Assembly: GCF_000092925.1 (NCBI RefSeq)
Contig: NC_014217.1
Location: 3,162,001-3,226,000 of the forward strand
Direction: 5' to 3'
DNA length: 64,000 nucleotides
From: Ancylobacter novellus DSM 506
GTDB taxonomy: Bacteria; Pseudomonadota; Alphaproteobacteria; Rhizobiales; Xanthobacteraceae
In this document: positions 1 to 8,063 of the stretch, piece by piece
Position numbering within the stretch: position 1 is the stretch's first letter
Layout: each line of letters opens with the position of its first letter
Position numbers and translations under genes: made by a program
The notes under the pieces: generated by a model
Told to the model about the DNA's origin: nothing
Databases searched by the model: none
Seen by the model: only the letters and a program-made list of their open reading frames with translations

Positions 1-1556
1 AGGCACGCTTCGCCCAGGCCTCGCGGCAGATGGTAGAGAGCGGCGACTATGTCGTGCCGCGCCTCGGCGAGGCCACCCGCTTCAAGAAGCCAATCGGCAT
101 CTACTGGCTGCAGGCGGCGGCGGTGAAGCTCACCGGTCATGACGCCAATGCGCCGATTTGGGTGTTCCGCCTGCCCTCGCTGTTCGGCGCGCTGATCGCG
201 GTTTTGGGCACCTATGCGGTCGGCCGGCGCCTATTCGGCGGGGAGGCAGGCTTCCTCGCCGCGGCGTTGATCGGAACTTCGTTGATCCTCGCGGTCGAGG
301 CCAAGCTGGCCAAGACCGACGCCGTGCAACTCGCCGCCGCCGTGACCGGTCAATGGGTGCTGGCGCGCGCCTATCTCGCGCCCGCCGGCGAGCGGCTGGG
401 CCGCGCCTGGGCGCTGCTGTTCTGGGGCGCGATGGCGATCGGCATCCTCATCAAGGGGCCGATCGTGCCCATGCTGGCGGCGCTCACGGCCGCTTCGCTT
501 TGCTTGTGGGACCGCAAGGCGGCCTGGCTGAAGCAGCTGCGGCCGGCGCTGGGTATCCCCTTCATGCTGGCGCTGGTGCTGCCCTGGCTGATCGCCATCC
601 TCGTGCATTCAGGCACCGACTTCTTCCGGGAATCGGTGGGCCACGACCTGCTCGCCAAGGTCGCGACCGGACAGGAAACGCATGGGCTGCCACCGGGCGC
701 GCATTTCGCCGTTTTCTGGTTCGCCTTCTGGCCCGGGGCCGCTCTGGTCGCCGCCGCCGTTCCCTGGATCTGGGCAAACCGCACGGTGCCGGCGGTGCGC
801 TTCTGCCTCGCCTGGCTGATCCCGTTCTGGATCGTCTTCGAGCTGATCGCCACCAAGCTGCCGCACTACACGCTGCCGGCCTATCCCGCGTTGGCCCTGC
901 TTGCGGCAGCGGCGCTGACCGCGCCGCGCGAGGGGCCCGACGCGCTGTGGAAACGCGTGCTCGGCACGCTCTCGGCGATTGGTGGCGCGCTCGGGGCGAT
1001 CGCCAGCCTCGTCGTGTTCTATTTGCTCGAAGGGCATCTGCCGCCGCTCGCCCTCTCGCTTGCCGTCCTTGTCGTCGTCATCGCCCTCTATGCCGCCCGG
1101 CAGGCGCTCAAGCTCGGCCTTGCGGCCGCGGCACGCGTGCTGCTGGTCGAGGCCCTCGCGCTCTATGTCCTGCTCTTCGCCGTCGTCGCGCCGCGGGCGG
1201 AGAGGATGTGGATCGCCCCGCGTCTCGCCGCGGCGGTGAGCCATGTTCCTTGCGCCGCGCCGCAGATCATGGTGGCGGGCTTCAGCGAGCCGAGCGTGCT
1301 GTTCGTGCTCGGCAAGGACACGCGGTTCGGCGACGGCGTGACCGCGGCGGATTTCCTCGCGCAGCCCGGCTGCCGCGCGGTGATCATTGCCGATCACCAG
1401 CAGCAACTCTTCGACATCCGCAACAAGGTCCTGCGCCGCTCGCCCGCTCTCGTGACCACCACGGACGGCGTCAACAGCGCCAATTCGCGCCACCTCAACT
1501 TCAACATCTATGTCGCCGCGCCGGACGCGCCCTCCGCGGAAGGAACAAAGCCATGA
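1..1556 (+). CDS. ArnT/PMT-like membrane glycosyltransferase, 5' end outside window
   Basis: The frame is open from base 3 (reading ARFAQASRQM before the first in-window ATG at 30), so the true start lies upstream and 517 residues are visible. The protein is strongly hydrophobic with about ten predicted membrane segments. It carries signatures of the ArnT/PMT_2 family: RFKKPIGIYWLQAA near the N-terminus and KLPHYTLPAYPALALL at about residue 290. Such enzymes move a sugar from an undecaprenyl- or dolichol-type lipid phosphate onto lipid A or another periplasmic acceptor. The stop overlaps the next start (ATGA), so the two genes are translationally coupled. The sugar and acceptor cannot be told from sequence. 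Confidence 0.85.
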   Translation, partial: ARFAQASRQMVESGDYVVPRLGEATRFKKPIGIYWLQAAAVKLTGHDANAPIWVFRLPSLFGALIAVLGTYAVGRRLFGGEAGFLAAALIGTSLILAVEAKLAKTDAVQLAAAVTGQWVLARAYLAPAGERLGRAWALLFWGAMAIGILIKGPIVPMLAALTAASLCLWDRKAAWLKQLRPALGIPFMLALVLPWLIAILVHSGTDFFRESVGHDLLAKVATGQETHGLPPGAHFAVFWFAFWPGAALVAAAVPWIWANRTVPAVRFCLAWLIPFWIVFELIATKLPHYTLPAYPALALLAAAALTAPREGPDALWKRVLGTLSAIGGALGAIASLVVFYLLEGHLPPLALSLAVLVVVIALYAARQALKLGLAAAARVLLVEALALYVLLFAVVAPRAERMWIAPRLAAAVSHVPCAAPQIMVAGFSEPSVLFVLGKDTRFGDGVTAADFLAQPGCRAVIIADHQQQLFDIRNKVLRRSPALVTTTDGVNSANSRHLNFNIYVAAPDAPSAEGTKP

Positions 1557-1897
1557 GCCTCGTCAACGCCGCGCTGTTCAATCTGGGGCTGGTCAATCCC
1601 TGGCTCGTGCTGGGCTTCCTCGGCCAAGGCCTGTTCACCGCGCGCTTCCTGGCGCAGTGGATCGTCAGCGAGCGGGCTGGACGCAGCATCGTGCCGGCCA
1701 TCTTCTGGCTGTTCTCCATCGGCGGCGGCCTCACCTTGCTGGTCTATGCGCTCTACCGCCAGGATCCGGTGTTCATCGTCGGCCAGGCCGCCGGCCTGCT
1801 GATCTATGGCCGCAACGCCTACTTCATCCTGCGGGAACGGACGGCGCAACGCGCCATCACTCAACTACAGGCCGAGGCGGTCGACCGTGCCAGCTAG
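1553..1897 (+). CDS. Lipid A biosynthesis N-terminal domain (LABN) membrane protein
   Basis: This 114-residue protein overlaps the glycosyltransferase by 4 bp (ATGA), which fixes the start. Three hydrophobic stretches lie around residues 14-35, 48-66 and 72-90. The pattern FLGQGLFTARFLAQWIVSE, then a conserved P and FW, then DPVFIVGQAAGLLIYGRN matches the LABN family, named for its similarity to the N-terminal extension of some LpxB proteins. Small LABN proteins are often encoded beside GT2 and ArnT-like enzymes. They are thought to take part in lipid-linked sugar handling, but no biochemical function is established to my knowledge. Confidence 0.82.
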   Translation: MSLVNAALFNLGLVNPWLVLGFLGQGLFTARFLAQWIVSERAGRSIVPAIFWLFSIGGGLTLLVYALYRQDPVFIVGQAAGLLIYGRNAYFILRERTAQRAITQLQAEAVDRAS

Positions 1898-2005
1898 GAT
1901 CGCATTCGGCTGAGGTTAGTTCTTCGCCGGCGAATTTGTTTATTTGTTAATTCTTTCATATCTACGTCATCTACGCCTGTTCTTATATCTGCATTATGGA
2001 TATGC
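1898..2005. other. AT-rich leader before the PAP2 gene
   Basis: From about 1931 to 2070 only 38 of 140 bases are G or C by hand count (about 27%), against roughly two thirds in the surroundings. The low-G+C patch continues into the first 20 or so codons of the PAP2 gene and stops abruptly near 2080. It probably contains the promoter and a region of weak mRNA structure around the start. I could not pick a confident -35/-10 pair. Confidence 0.6.
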
Positions 2006-3028
2006 ATGTATAAGATAAATCAAATGAAGATTTTTGACTATATTTATGTGAATGTTTGCAACAAATTTGACCAAAGGCCGATTCTATCGCTTTTCGCGGT
2101 GACGGTTTTCCTATCTTTCTTCTTCTACAGCTTCCCATCCGTCGACCGCGCCGCCACCGCTCTTTTCTACCAGCCCGGCGTCGGCTTTCCGGCCGCCCGC
2201 GTCGAAGCGCTGCGGGATTTCCGCAATCTCGCGGCGAACCTCACCGTGATCCTCCCGGTGGCGTTCAGCCTCGGCCTGTTCCTCAAGCTGGTCTACCCGT
2301 CCAAGCCCTGCCTGTTCTCGCCGCGCATGTCGCTCTACTTCATCAGCCTGTTCCTGATCGGCCCGGCGCTGATGGTGAACGGCGTACTGAAGAGCTTCTG
2401 GGGCCGGCCGCGCCCGGTGAACATCACCGAGTTCGGCGGCATCTGGCCGTTTCAGGAGGCCTGGGTGATCGGCGAGCACGGATTGCTCAACCGCTCCTTC
2501 ACCTCCGGCGAGGCGGCGACCATCGCCTGCCTGCTGCCCCTCGCCCTGTTCGTGCCGCGCGAATGGCGCTGGCAGGTGGCGACGCTCATCGGCGTGCTGG
2601 TCGTGGCGACCTCGCTCAACCGCATCGCCTTCGGCGCGCATTTCCTCTCCGACGTGACGATCTCGATCGGGCTGATGCTCACCCTCGCGGCGGCGTTGCA
2701 TCGCCTGTTCTTCGTCGATCGGGCCGAGATGCTGTGCGACGCGGCGCTGGAGGCGCGGCTGACCGCCTATGGCCAGCGCTGGGCGGCCGACCGCGCCGCT
2801 TTCCGCCGCCGCAGCGGCGAGGTGTTGGGGGCCTTCACCAGGGCCGTCGGCACCTTCCTCACGGCTCAGGGCGCGGCGGCGCGCATGGTCGCCGGCAGGA
2901 TCGAGGCGTCGATCGGCGGCGAGGCGATGGTGAGGGCGCTGGTCACGCCATTGGCGGCGCCGCTCTCCTCGCTCACCGGCGGCAGGACGGTCCGGCGCCT
3001 CAGCCAGACCACGCCGAACAGGTCGTAG
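2006..3028 (+). CDS. PAP2-family membrane phosphatase (LpxE-like candidate)
   Basis: The 340-residue protein has the three-part acid phosphatase signature: KSFWGRPRP (residues about 129-137), FTSGEA (about 163) and SLNRIAFGAHFLSD (about 203-216), with the catalytic-type His and Asp in the third block. Around five membrane helices surround it. In the second block the usual PSGH is TSGE, so the general His there is replaced. Family members dephosphorylate undecaprenyl diphosphate, phosphatidate or lipid A; beside an ArnT-like and a LABN gene, a lipid A or lipid-carrier phosphatase is plausible. ATGs at 2006 and 2024 are both possible starts. The first codons are AT-rich and unlike the rest of the gene. 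The last 163 bp overlap the convergent GT2 gene. Confidence 0.8.
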   Translation: MYKINQMKIFDYIYVNVCNKFDQRPILSLFAVTVFLSFFFYSFPSVDRAATALFYQPGVGFPAARVEALRDFRNLAANLTVILPVAFSLGLFLKLVYPSKPCLFSPRMSLYFISLFLIGPALMVNGVLKSFWGRPRPVNITEFGGIWPFQEAWVIGEHGLLNRSFTSGEAATIACLLPLALFVPREWRWQVATLIGVLVVATSLNRIAFGAHFLSDVTISIGLMLTLAAALHRLFFVDRAEMLCDAALEARLTAYGQRWAADRAAFRRRSGEVLGAFTRAVGTFLTAQGAAARMVAGRIEASIGGEAMVRALVTPLAAPLSSLTGGRTVRRLSQTTPNRS

Positions 3029-3669
3029 ATCCCCACCAGCGCCCGGCCGAGATTGGTGTATTTCGACCGCCCCGCCAGCCGCGGCCGGTCGCCGACCGGC
3101 ACATAGGCGACCTCGTGGCCATAGGTCAGGAACAGCGCCGGCAGATAGCGGTGCATGGTCGAGAAATAGGGCAGGTCGAGGAAGGCCGCGCGGCGGAACG
3201 CCTTGAGCCCGCAACCCGTGTCCGGGCAGTCGTCGGCCAGCAGCGACGCGCGCAGCCGGTTGGCGAAGAGCGAAGCCCAACGCTTCGAGCCCGAGGCCTG
3301 CCGCTTCTGCCGCACGCCGCCCACCAGCGCCGGCTCCCCGCCCTCCTCGCCGAGCTCGCGCACCAGCGCCGCTATGTCGGCGGGGTCGTTCTGCCCGTCG
3401 CCGTCCATGGTGACGATGATCGGATGATCGGCCGCGCGCACGCCCGAGCGCAGGGCGGCACTCTGTCCCGCACGGCGCTGATGACGCAGGTGACGCACCT
3501 TCGCGCCGACAAGCGCCCTCACCTCGGCGGCGGTGGCGTCGGTGCTGCAATCGTCCACGACGATGATCTCGCCGAGCAACGGCCCGGGCACGGTATCGAG
3601 GATTTCGCGGACGAGGCGCCCGATATTGCCGGCCTCGTTATAGGTGGGAACTACAACCGAAATGCGCAT
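2866..3669 (-). CDS. Glycosyltransferase family 2 (DPM/ArnC-like)
   Basis: It begins with MRISVVVPTYNEAGNI and has VDDCSTDAT, a DxD-type motif in TMDGDGQNDP, and the DTGCGLKAFRR and RSKYTNLGRA blocks of polyprenyl-phosphate sugar synthases. I see no convincing membrane helix, so it resembles soluble Dpm1-type enzymes that charge undecaprenyl phosphate with a sugar. I placed the start at 3669 because the fold's first strand follows directly; ATGs at 3720 and 3747 would add a poorly conserved 17-26 residue leader. About 50 C-terminal residues past the GVVWLRRR block overlap the convergent PAP2 gene and look non-conserved. It could supply the lipid-linked sugar for the ArnT-like transferase nearby. 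Confidence 0.85.
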   Translation of the reverse strand: MRISVVVPTYNEAGNIGRLVREILDTVPGPLLGEIIVVDDCSTDATAAEVRALVGAKVRHLRHQRRAGQSAALRSGVRAADHPIIVTMDGDGQNDPADIAALVRELGEEGGEPALVGGVRQKRQASGSKRWASLFANRLRASLLADDCPDTGCGLKAFRRAAFLDLPYFSTMHRYLPALFLTYGHEVAYVPVGDRPRLAGRSKYTNLGRALVGIYDLFGVVWLRRRTVLPPVSEESGAANGVTSALTIASPPIDASILPATMRAAAP

Positions 3670-3795
3670 GGACCAATCCGAGCTCGCCGGTCCATCTGCC
3701 GCACCGCCCGTGACGCGCATGTGAACCCCGTCCAGCATGGCCCCCATGCCTGACAGCTACCTTGCATGTTGGGCGAATTGACGGCCCTCTACACG

Positions 3796-5466
3796 CTAAC
3801 GTTGCGTCACCTGCCAGTCGCGCGCGGTATGGTAGGGCGCGTTGGAAGGGGCGAGCAGCGGCTTGCCGAGTATGTGGTCGGCAGCCTTCTCCGCCATCAT
3901 GATGGTCGGGGCGTTGAGATTGGCGTTGGTGATCGAGGGCATGGCGGAGGAATCCACCACCCGCAGACCCTCGACGCCGATCACCCGCATCTGCGGGTCG
4001 AGCACCGCCATCGGGTCGGCGGGCGAGCCCATCCGGCAGGTGCAGGAGGGGTGGTAGGCGCTCTCCGTCTTCTCCCGCACGAAGGCATCGATCGCCTCGT
4101 CCGAGGTGACCTCAGTGCCGGGCTGGATCTCGCGACCGCGATAGGGATCGAACGCTGGCTGCGCGAAGATCTCGCGCGTGAGCCGCACGCAGGCGCGCAT
4201 CTCCACCAGATCATCCGGGTGGGTGAGATAGTTGAACTGGATGCGCGGCGGCTCGGCCGGATCGGCCGATTTCAGCCGCACCCAGCCCCGGCTCTTCGAG
4301 CGCATCGGCCCGACATGCGCCTGGAAGCCGTGCTCGCTCGCCATCCCCTGCCCGTCATAGGTCACGGCCAGGGGCAGGAAATGGTACTGGATGTCGGGCG
4401 AGGAGATGCCCGGCCGCGAGCGGATGAAACCGCAGCTCTCGAAATGGTTGGTCGCCCCCAGCCCCTCGCCGGTGAGCAGCCAGCGCGCGCCGATCATGCC
4501 GCGGGCGATCAGCCCCATCTTCGAATAGAGCGTGATCGGCTGGGTGCAGGCGACCTGGAAGTAGAATTCGAGGTGGTCCTGCAGGTTCTCGCCGACGCCC
4601 GGCCGGTGGGCGACGACGTCGATGCCGTGCGCATGCAGCTCATCCGCACTTCCGATGCCCGAGAGCTTGAGCAGCTGCGGCGAGTTGATCGGCCCGCCGG
4701 AAAGGATCACCTCGCGCGCAGTCCGCACCTCGTGCCTCTCACCGCCGCGCGACCAGGCGACGCCGACGGCGCGGCGCCCCTCGAACAGCACGCGCTCGAC
4801 GCGGGCATGGGTCTCGACCTTCAGGTTCGCCCGCGTCATGGCCGGCTTCAGATAGGCGTTCGCGGCCGACCAGCGCACGCCGTCCTTCACCGTCATGTCC
4901 ATCCGGCCGAAGCCTTCCTGCTGGAAGCCGTTGACGTCGTCGGTGGCGGGATAGCCGGCCTGCTGCGCCGCGTCCACGAAGGCGTTGTAGAGCGGGTTCT
5001 CCAGCGTGCCGTAGCGGGTGGCGAGCGGGCCATCCTGGCCGCGATATTCGTCGCCACCCTCGCGCCGGCCCTCGGCCCTCTGGAAATAGGGCAGCACGTC
5101 GGCATAGGACCAGCCCTGCGCGCCCTCCTCCTGCCAGCGGTCGAAATCCGCCGGCGCGCCGCGCATATAGACCATGCCGTTGATTGAGGACGATCCGCCC
5201 AGCACCTTGCCGCGCGGGCAGTGCAGCCGGCGGCCATTGAGGCCCGGCTCCGGCTCGCTCTCATACATCCAGTTGTAGCGCTTCATGTTCATCGGGATGG
5301 ACAGCGCGCTCGGCATCTGGATGAACACCGAGCGGTCTGACCCGCCATATTCCAGCACCAGAACGCGGTTCTTGCCGTCCGCGCTCAGCCGGTCGGCCAG
5401 CACGCAGCCGGCCGAGCCAGCGCCGACGATCACGTAGTCGAAGAGTTCCTGCGTGCCGTTGCGCAT
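3796..5466 (-). CDS. betA: Choline dehydrogenase BetA (GMC oxidoreductase)
   Basis: At 556 residues it matches BetA length. The N-terminus has the FAD-binding [17 protein letters not shown] signature follows at [14 protein letters not shown] and a second near [15 protein letters not shown]. The catalytic His region is [10 protein letters not shown], and the C-terminus carries [17 protein letters not shown]. It oxidises choline to betaine aldehyde at the membrane, passing electrons to the respiratory chain. The ATG shares one base with the stop of the upstream betB module (TGATG), so translation is coupled. Direct placement next to BetB and choline-importer genes makes choline the best-supported GMC substrate. 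Confidence 0.95.
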   Translation of the reverse strand: MRNGTQELFDYVIVGAGSAGCVLADRLSADGKNRVLVLEYGGSDRSVFIQMPSALSIPMNMKRYNWMYESEPEPGLNGRRLHCPRGKVLGGSSSINGMVYMRGAPADFDRWQEEGAQGWSYADVLPYFQRAEGRREGGDEYRGQDGPLATRYGTLENPLYNAFVDAAQQAGYPATDDVNGFQQEGFGRMDMTVKDGVRWSAANAYLKPAMTRANLKVETHARVERVLFEGRRAVGVAWSRGGERHEVRTAREVILSGGPINSPQLLKLSGIGSADELHAHGIDVVAHRPGVGENLQDHLEFYFQVACTQPITLYSKMGLIARGMIGARWLLTGEGLGATNHFESCGFIRSRPGISSPDIQYHFLPLAVTYDGQGMASEHGFQAHVGPMRSKSRGWVRLKSADPAEPPRIQFNYLTHPDDLVEMRACVRLTREIFAQPAFDPYRGREIQPGTEVTSDEAIDAFVREKTESAYHPSCTCRMGSPADPMAVLDPQMRVIGVEGLRVVDSSAMPSITNANLNAPTIMMAEKAADHILGKPLLAPSNAPYHTARDWQVTQR

Positions 5467-6932
5467 CAGTAGGGCGCCTCGACGCGGCCGAGATTGACGT
5501 AGACGCTTTTGAGCTGGGTGTAGTGCTCGATCGCCGCCTTGCCGTTCTCGCGCCCTAAGCCCGACTGCTTGACGCCGCCGAAGGGTAGTTCGATCGGCGT
5601 GATGTTGTAGTGGTTGATCCAGCAGGTGCCGGCCTGCAATTCGCCGATCACTCGGTGGCCGCGCGCGAGGTCCTTGGTGAACACGCCGGCGGCGAGGCCG
5701 AACTCGGTGTCGTTGGCGCGGGCGATCACCTCCCCCTCCCCAGTGAAGGAGAGCACCGCCATCACAGGCCCAAAGATCTCCTCGCGCACGATGCTCATGC
5801 CGTCGGCGCAGCCCTCGAACACGGTGGGGGCCACGAAGCAGCCCTTGCCGAGCCCGCCCGCAGTCACCCGCTCACCGCCGACCAGCACCTTGGCGCCCTC
5901 GGCCTTGCCCTTGGCGATGTAGGAGAGGACCTTCTCCATGTGCTCGGGGGAGATCAGAGCCCCGACCTGCGTCGCCGGGTCCAGCGGATCGCCGACGCTC
6001 ATCTTCTTCACCCGGGCGACGAGCTTTTCGAGGAAGGCTTTCCGCACCTTCTCATGAACGAAGACGCGGGTGCCATTGGAGCAGACCTCACCGGCGGAAT
6101 AGAAATTCGCCAGCAGCGCGCCGGAGACGGCGTCGTCAAGATCGGCGTCGTCGAAGACGATGAGCGGCGATTTTCCGCCCAGCTCCAGCGTGACGTATTT
6201 CAGCGTGCCGGCGGCATCCGCCATCACCTTCTTGCCGGTGCCGACCTCGCCGGTGAGCGAGACCTTGGCGATGGAAGGATGGCGGGTGAGCAGGCGCCCG
6301 GTGTCGGCGAAACCCTGCACGACATTGAACACGCCGTCCGGCAGGCCGGCCTCGGCATAGATCTCGGCGAGCTTCAGCGCGGTGAGCGGGGTCAGTTCGG
6401 CCGGCTTGAAGATCATCGCATTGCCGCAGGCGAGCGCCGGGGCGCTCTTCCAGCAGGCGATCTGCAACGGGTAGTTCCAGGCGCCGATGCCGGCGACGAT
6501 GCCGAGCGGCTCGCGCCGCGTATAGCCGAAGGCGCTCGGGCCGAGATCGACATGCTCGCCCGACAGTGAGGCGGCGATGCCGGCGTAGTAGTCGATGCAG
6601 TCGGCGCCGGAGAGCACGTCGACGACGTTGGTCTCCTGGATCGGCTTGCCGGTGTCGAGCGTCTCCAGCCGCGCCAGTTCCTCATTGCGGGCGCGCAGCA
6701 GGTCGGCGGCGCGCTTGAGGATGCGGCCGCGCTCGGCGCCGGTCATCCGCGCCCAGAGCTTCTGGCCCTTGCGGGCGGCCTCGACGGCGGCGTCAACCTC
6801 GGCCTCGCCGGCAATCTCGATCTCGGCCAGCACCTCGCCCGTCGCCGGGTTGCGGCTCTCGAAGGTAGCGCCGCCGGTCGGGCGGTAGGCGCCGCCGATG
6901 TGGCTGGCATGGCGCGGGATGGCTGCGGTCAT
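5466..6932 (-). other. betB: BetB module of the fusion, with its own possible internal start
   Basis: An ATG at 6932 opens a 488-residue BetB, the normal length for NAD(P)-dependent betaine aldehyde dehydrogenase. A modest AGGA lies about nine bases upstream. Even if the fused frame is translated, a free BetB could therefore also be made. The enzyme converts betaine aldehyde to glycine betaine in the cytoplasm, the second step after BetA. Confidence 0.6.
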
Positions 6933-7607
6933 GGGAGACGGTCCTGTGCGGGGATCAGCCAGCGCGGCGGCGGCGATCTGGGCGTCGACAAAGAGCGAGG
7001 CGGCATGGCGGGCGCTGACCGAATCGGTCTCGCCGGCAGCGGAAAGGCTGGAGCGCAGCCACAGCCCGTCGATGACGGCGGCGATGGTGACGGCGATGCG
7101 CTGCACCTCGCCCGGCGCGACCAGCCCGCGCAAATCGTGGCGCAGATTGGCGATCATGCGCGCCTGGTAGACCCGCTGCACCCGGCGCAGCCGCTCGGAA
7201 TGCAGCACCTGCCCCCAGAAGGCGAGCCAGACGCTGGAGGTCCGCTGGTCGAATTCCTCCGGCGCCAGATTGGCGTCGATCAGCGCCTGCACGCGCGCAC
7301 GGGGACTGGTCGCCGCGCGCAGCCGCGCCGCGGTGGAGCGGTAGAGCCGCAGCGACAGGAATCGCAGCGTAGCTTCGAGCAGCCCGTCCTTGTCGCCGAA
7401 ATAATGCGCCACGAGGCCGGGCGAGACGCCGGCGCGGCGGGCGATCTGCGCCAGCGTCGAGGCGTTGAAGCCGATCTCGGCGAGGGAATCGATGGTGGCG
7501 TCGATGAGCTGGCGGCGGCGCACCTCTTCCGGCTCACGCCGGCGGGTTTCTTCCTCGGCGGGGGCGCGGGAGACGGGAAGCTGCGCCTGTGCATTCGCTC
7601 TCGCCAC
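5466..7607 (-). CDS. betB: BetI-type TetR regulator fused in frame to betaine aldehyde dehydrogenase BetB
   Basis: One uninterrupted frame encodes 713 residues from a GTG at 7607, which has a GGAGG five bases upstream. A TTG at 7652 is possible but lies inside an operator-like palindrome. Residues about 30-215 are BetI-like: a TetR helix-turn-helix ([32 protein letters not shown]) and a C-terminal ligand-binding half. Residues 226-713 are a full BetB with [10 protein letters not shown], the general-base Glu in LELGGKSP, the nucleophile in GEVCSNGT and [14 protein letters not shown]. BetI normally is a separate choline-sensing repressor of about 195 residues. Either this is a real regulator-enzyme fusion or a small indel removed betI's stop: a TGA lies in another frame a few codons before the BetB ATG. 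Both functional halves look intact. Confidence 0.85.
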   Translation of the reverse strand: MARANAQAQLPVSRAPAEEETRRREPEEVRRRQLIDATIDSLAEIGFNASTLAQIARRAGVSPGLVAHYFGDKDGLLEATLRFLSLRLYRSTAARLRAATSPRARVQALIDANLAPEEFDQRTSSVWLAFWGQVLHSERLRRVQRVYQARMIANLRHDLRGLVAPGEVQRIAVTIAAVIDGLWLRSSLSAAGETDSVSARHAASLFVDAQIAAAALADPRTGPSPMTAAIPRHASHIGGAYRPTGGATFESRNPATGEVLAEIEIAGEAEVDAAVEAARKGQKLWARMTGAERGRILKRAADLLRARNEELARLETLDTGKPIQETNVVDVLSGADCIDYYAGIAASLSGEHVDLGPSAFGYTRREPLGIVAGIGAWNYPLQIACWKSAPALACGNAMIFKPAELTPLTALKLAEIYAEAGLPDGVFNVVQGFADTGRLLTRHPSIAKVSLTGEVGTGKKVMADAAGTLKYVTLELGGKSPLIVFDDADLDDAVSGALLANFYSAGEVCSNGTRVFVHEKVRKAFLEKLVARVKKMSVGDPLDPATQVGALISPEHMEKVLSYIAKGKAEGAKVLVGGERVTAGGLGKGCFVAPTVFEGCADGMSIVREEIFGPVMAVLSFTGEGEVIARANDTEFGLAAGVFTKDLARGHRVIGELQAGTCWINHYNITPIELPFGGVKQSGLGRENGKAAIEHYTQLKSVYVNLGRVEAPY

Positions 7608-7636
7608 CGGCTCCTCCCATTCGTCGCATGGAATTA

Positions 7637-7655
7637 TTGAACGACCATACAATAC
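7637..7655 (+). promoter_or_regulatory. Operator-like site 1 (betI-betB side)
   Basis: The plus strand reads TTGAACGACCATACAATAC, an imperfect palindrome with TTG/CAA ends. It is identical at 16 of 19 positions to site 2, which lies in the opposite orientation at 7811-7829. It sits 30 bp before the GTG start of the betI-betB frame, a place where a TetR-type repressor would block its own operon. BetI is the obvious candidate ligand; this is inferred. Confidence 0.65.
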
Positions 7656-8063
7656 ATCGACGGAAACAGAGCGGGAAGCCCCTTCCCTCTTCTAACATCA
7701 GACGTCGCAACGCTTCTGAGGCCCTGTCGGATTTCGTCAAACTGCCCGAAAACATTGCGAAAGCAGGCGGTTTATGGGTGAAAATTACGCGTGACAAACG
7801 CGCGGATCATGTATTGAATACTCGTTCAAAAGAAGCCTCCAGAGGCCGCATCCGGTATCGGGTGCCATCCGCGCCACAGGTGCCGAGAGGGTCGCGTTCG
7901 GGTTCCGTCCGGCCCGCTACGGGTGCGTCCGGGCAGTGTCCCACCGTCCGCAGACGCGGCCGGGCGACGCCGACTCCGACTTATTGAATCCGGCCGCGCC
8001 GGGCTTGGCGTCAGGCCGCGCCGGTTCCATGATCCTGCCAGGATGCCAACGGGAACAGAAAAG
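7656..8063. other. Divergent betI-choX intergenic region
   Basis: About 400 bp separate the divergent betIBA and choXWV units. It holds operator-like site 2 (7811-7829). A GTGACA-like -35 and a TATTGA-like -10 overlap that site but are spaced only 15 bp apart, so they are weak promoter candidates. The roughly 230 bases between site 2 and choX would be a long 5' leader; I see GC-rich inverted segments there but no riboswitch I recognise and no convincing short gene. Confidence 0.5.
7811..7829 (-). promoter_or_regulatory. Operator-like site 2 (choXWV side)
   Basis: On the minus strand this reads TTGAACGAGTATTCAATAC, matching site 1 at 16 of 19 positions, with outer TTGAA/TTCAA arms six bases apart. 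Two such sites facing the two divergent units imply shared control by one dimeric repressor, most simply the BetI domain encoded next door. Confidence 0.65.

Noticed and set aside
1931..3028. A mobile element or integron bringing the PAP2 gene
   Set aside because: Only the composition is odd; there is no transposase, integrase, target duplication or terminal inverted repeat around it.
7830..8063. Riboswitch in the choX leader
   Set aside because: The leader is long and GC-rich, but I find no conserved core of any riboswitch class I know.
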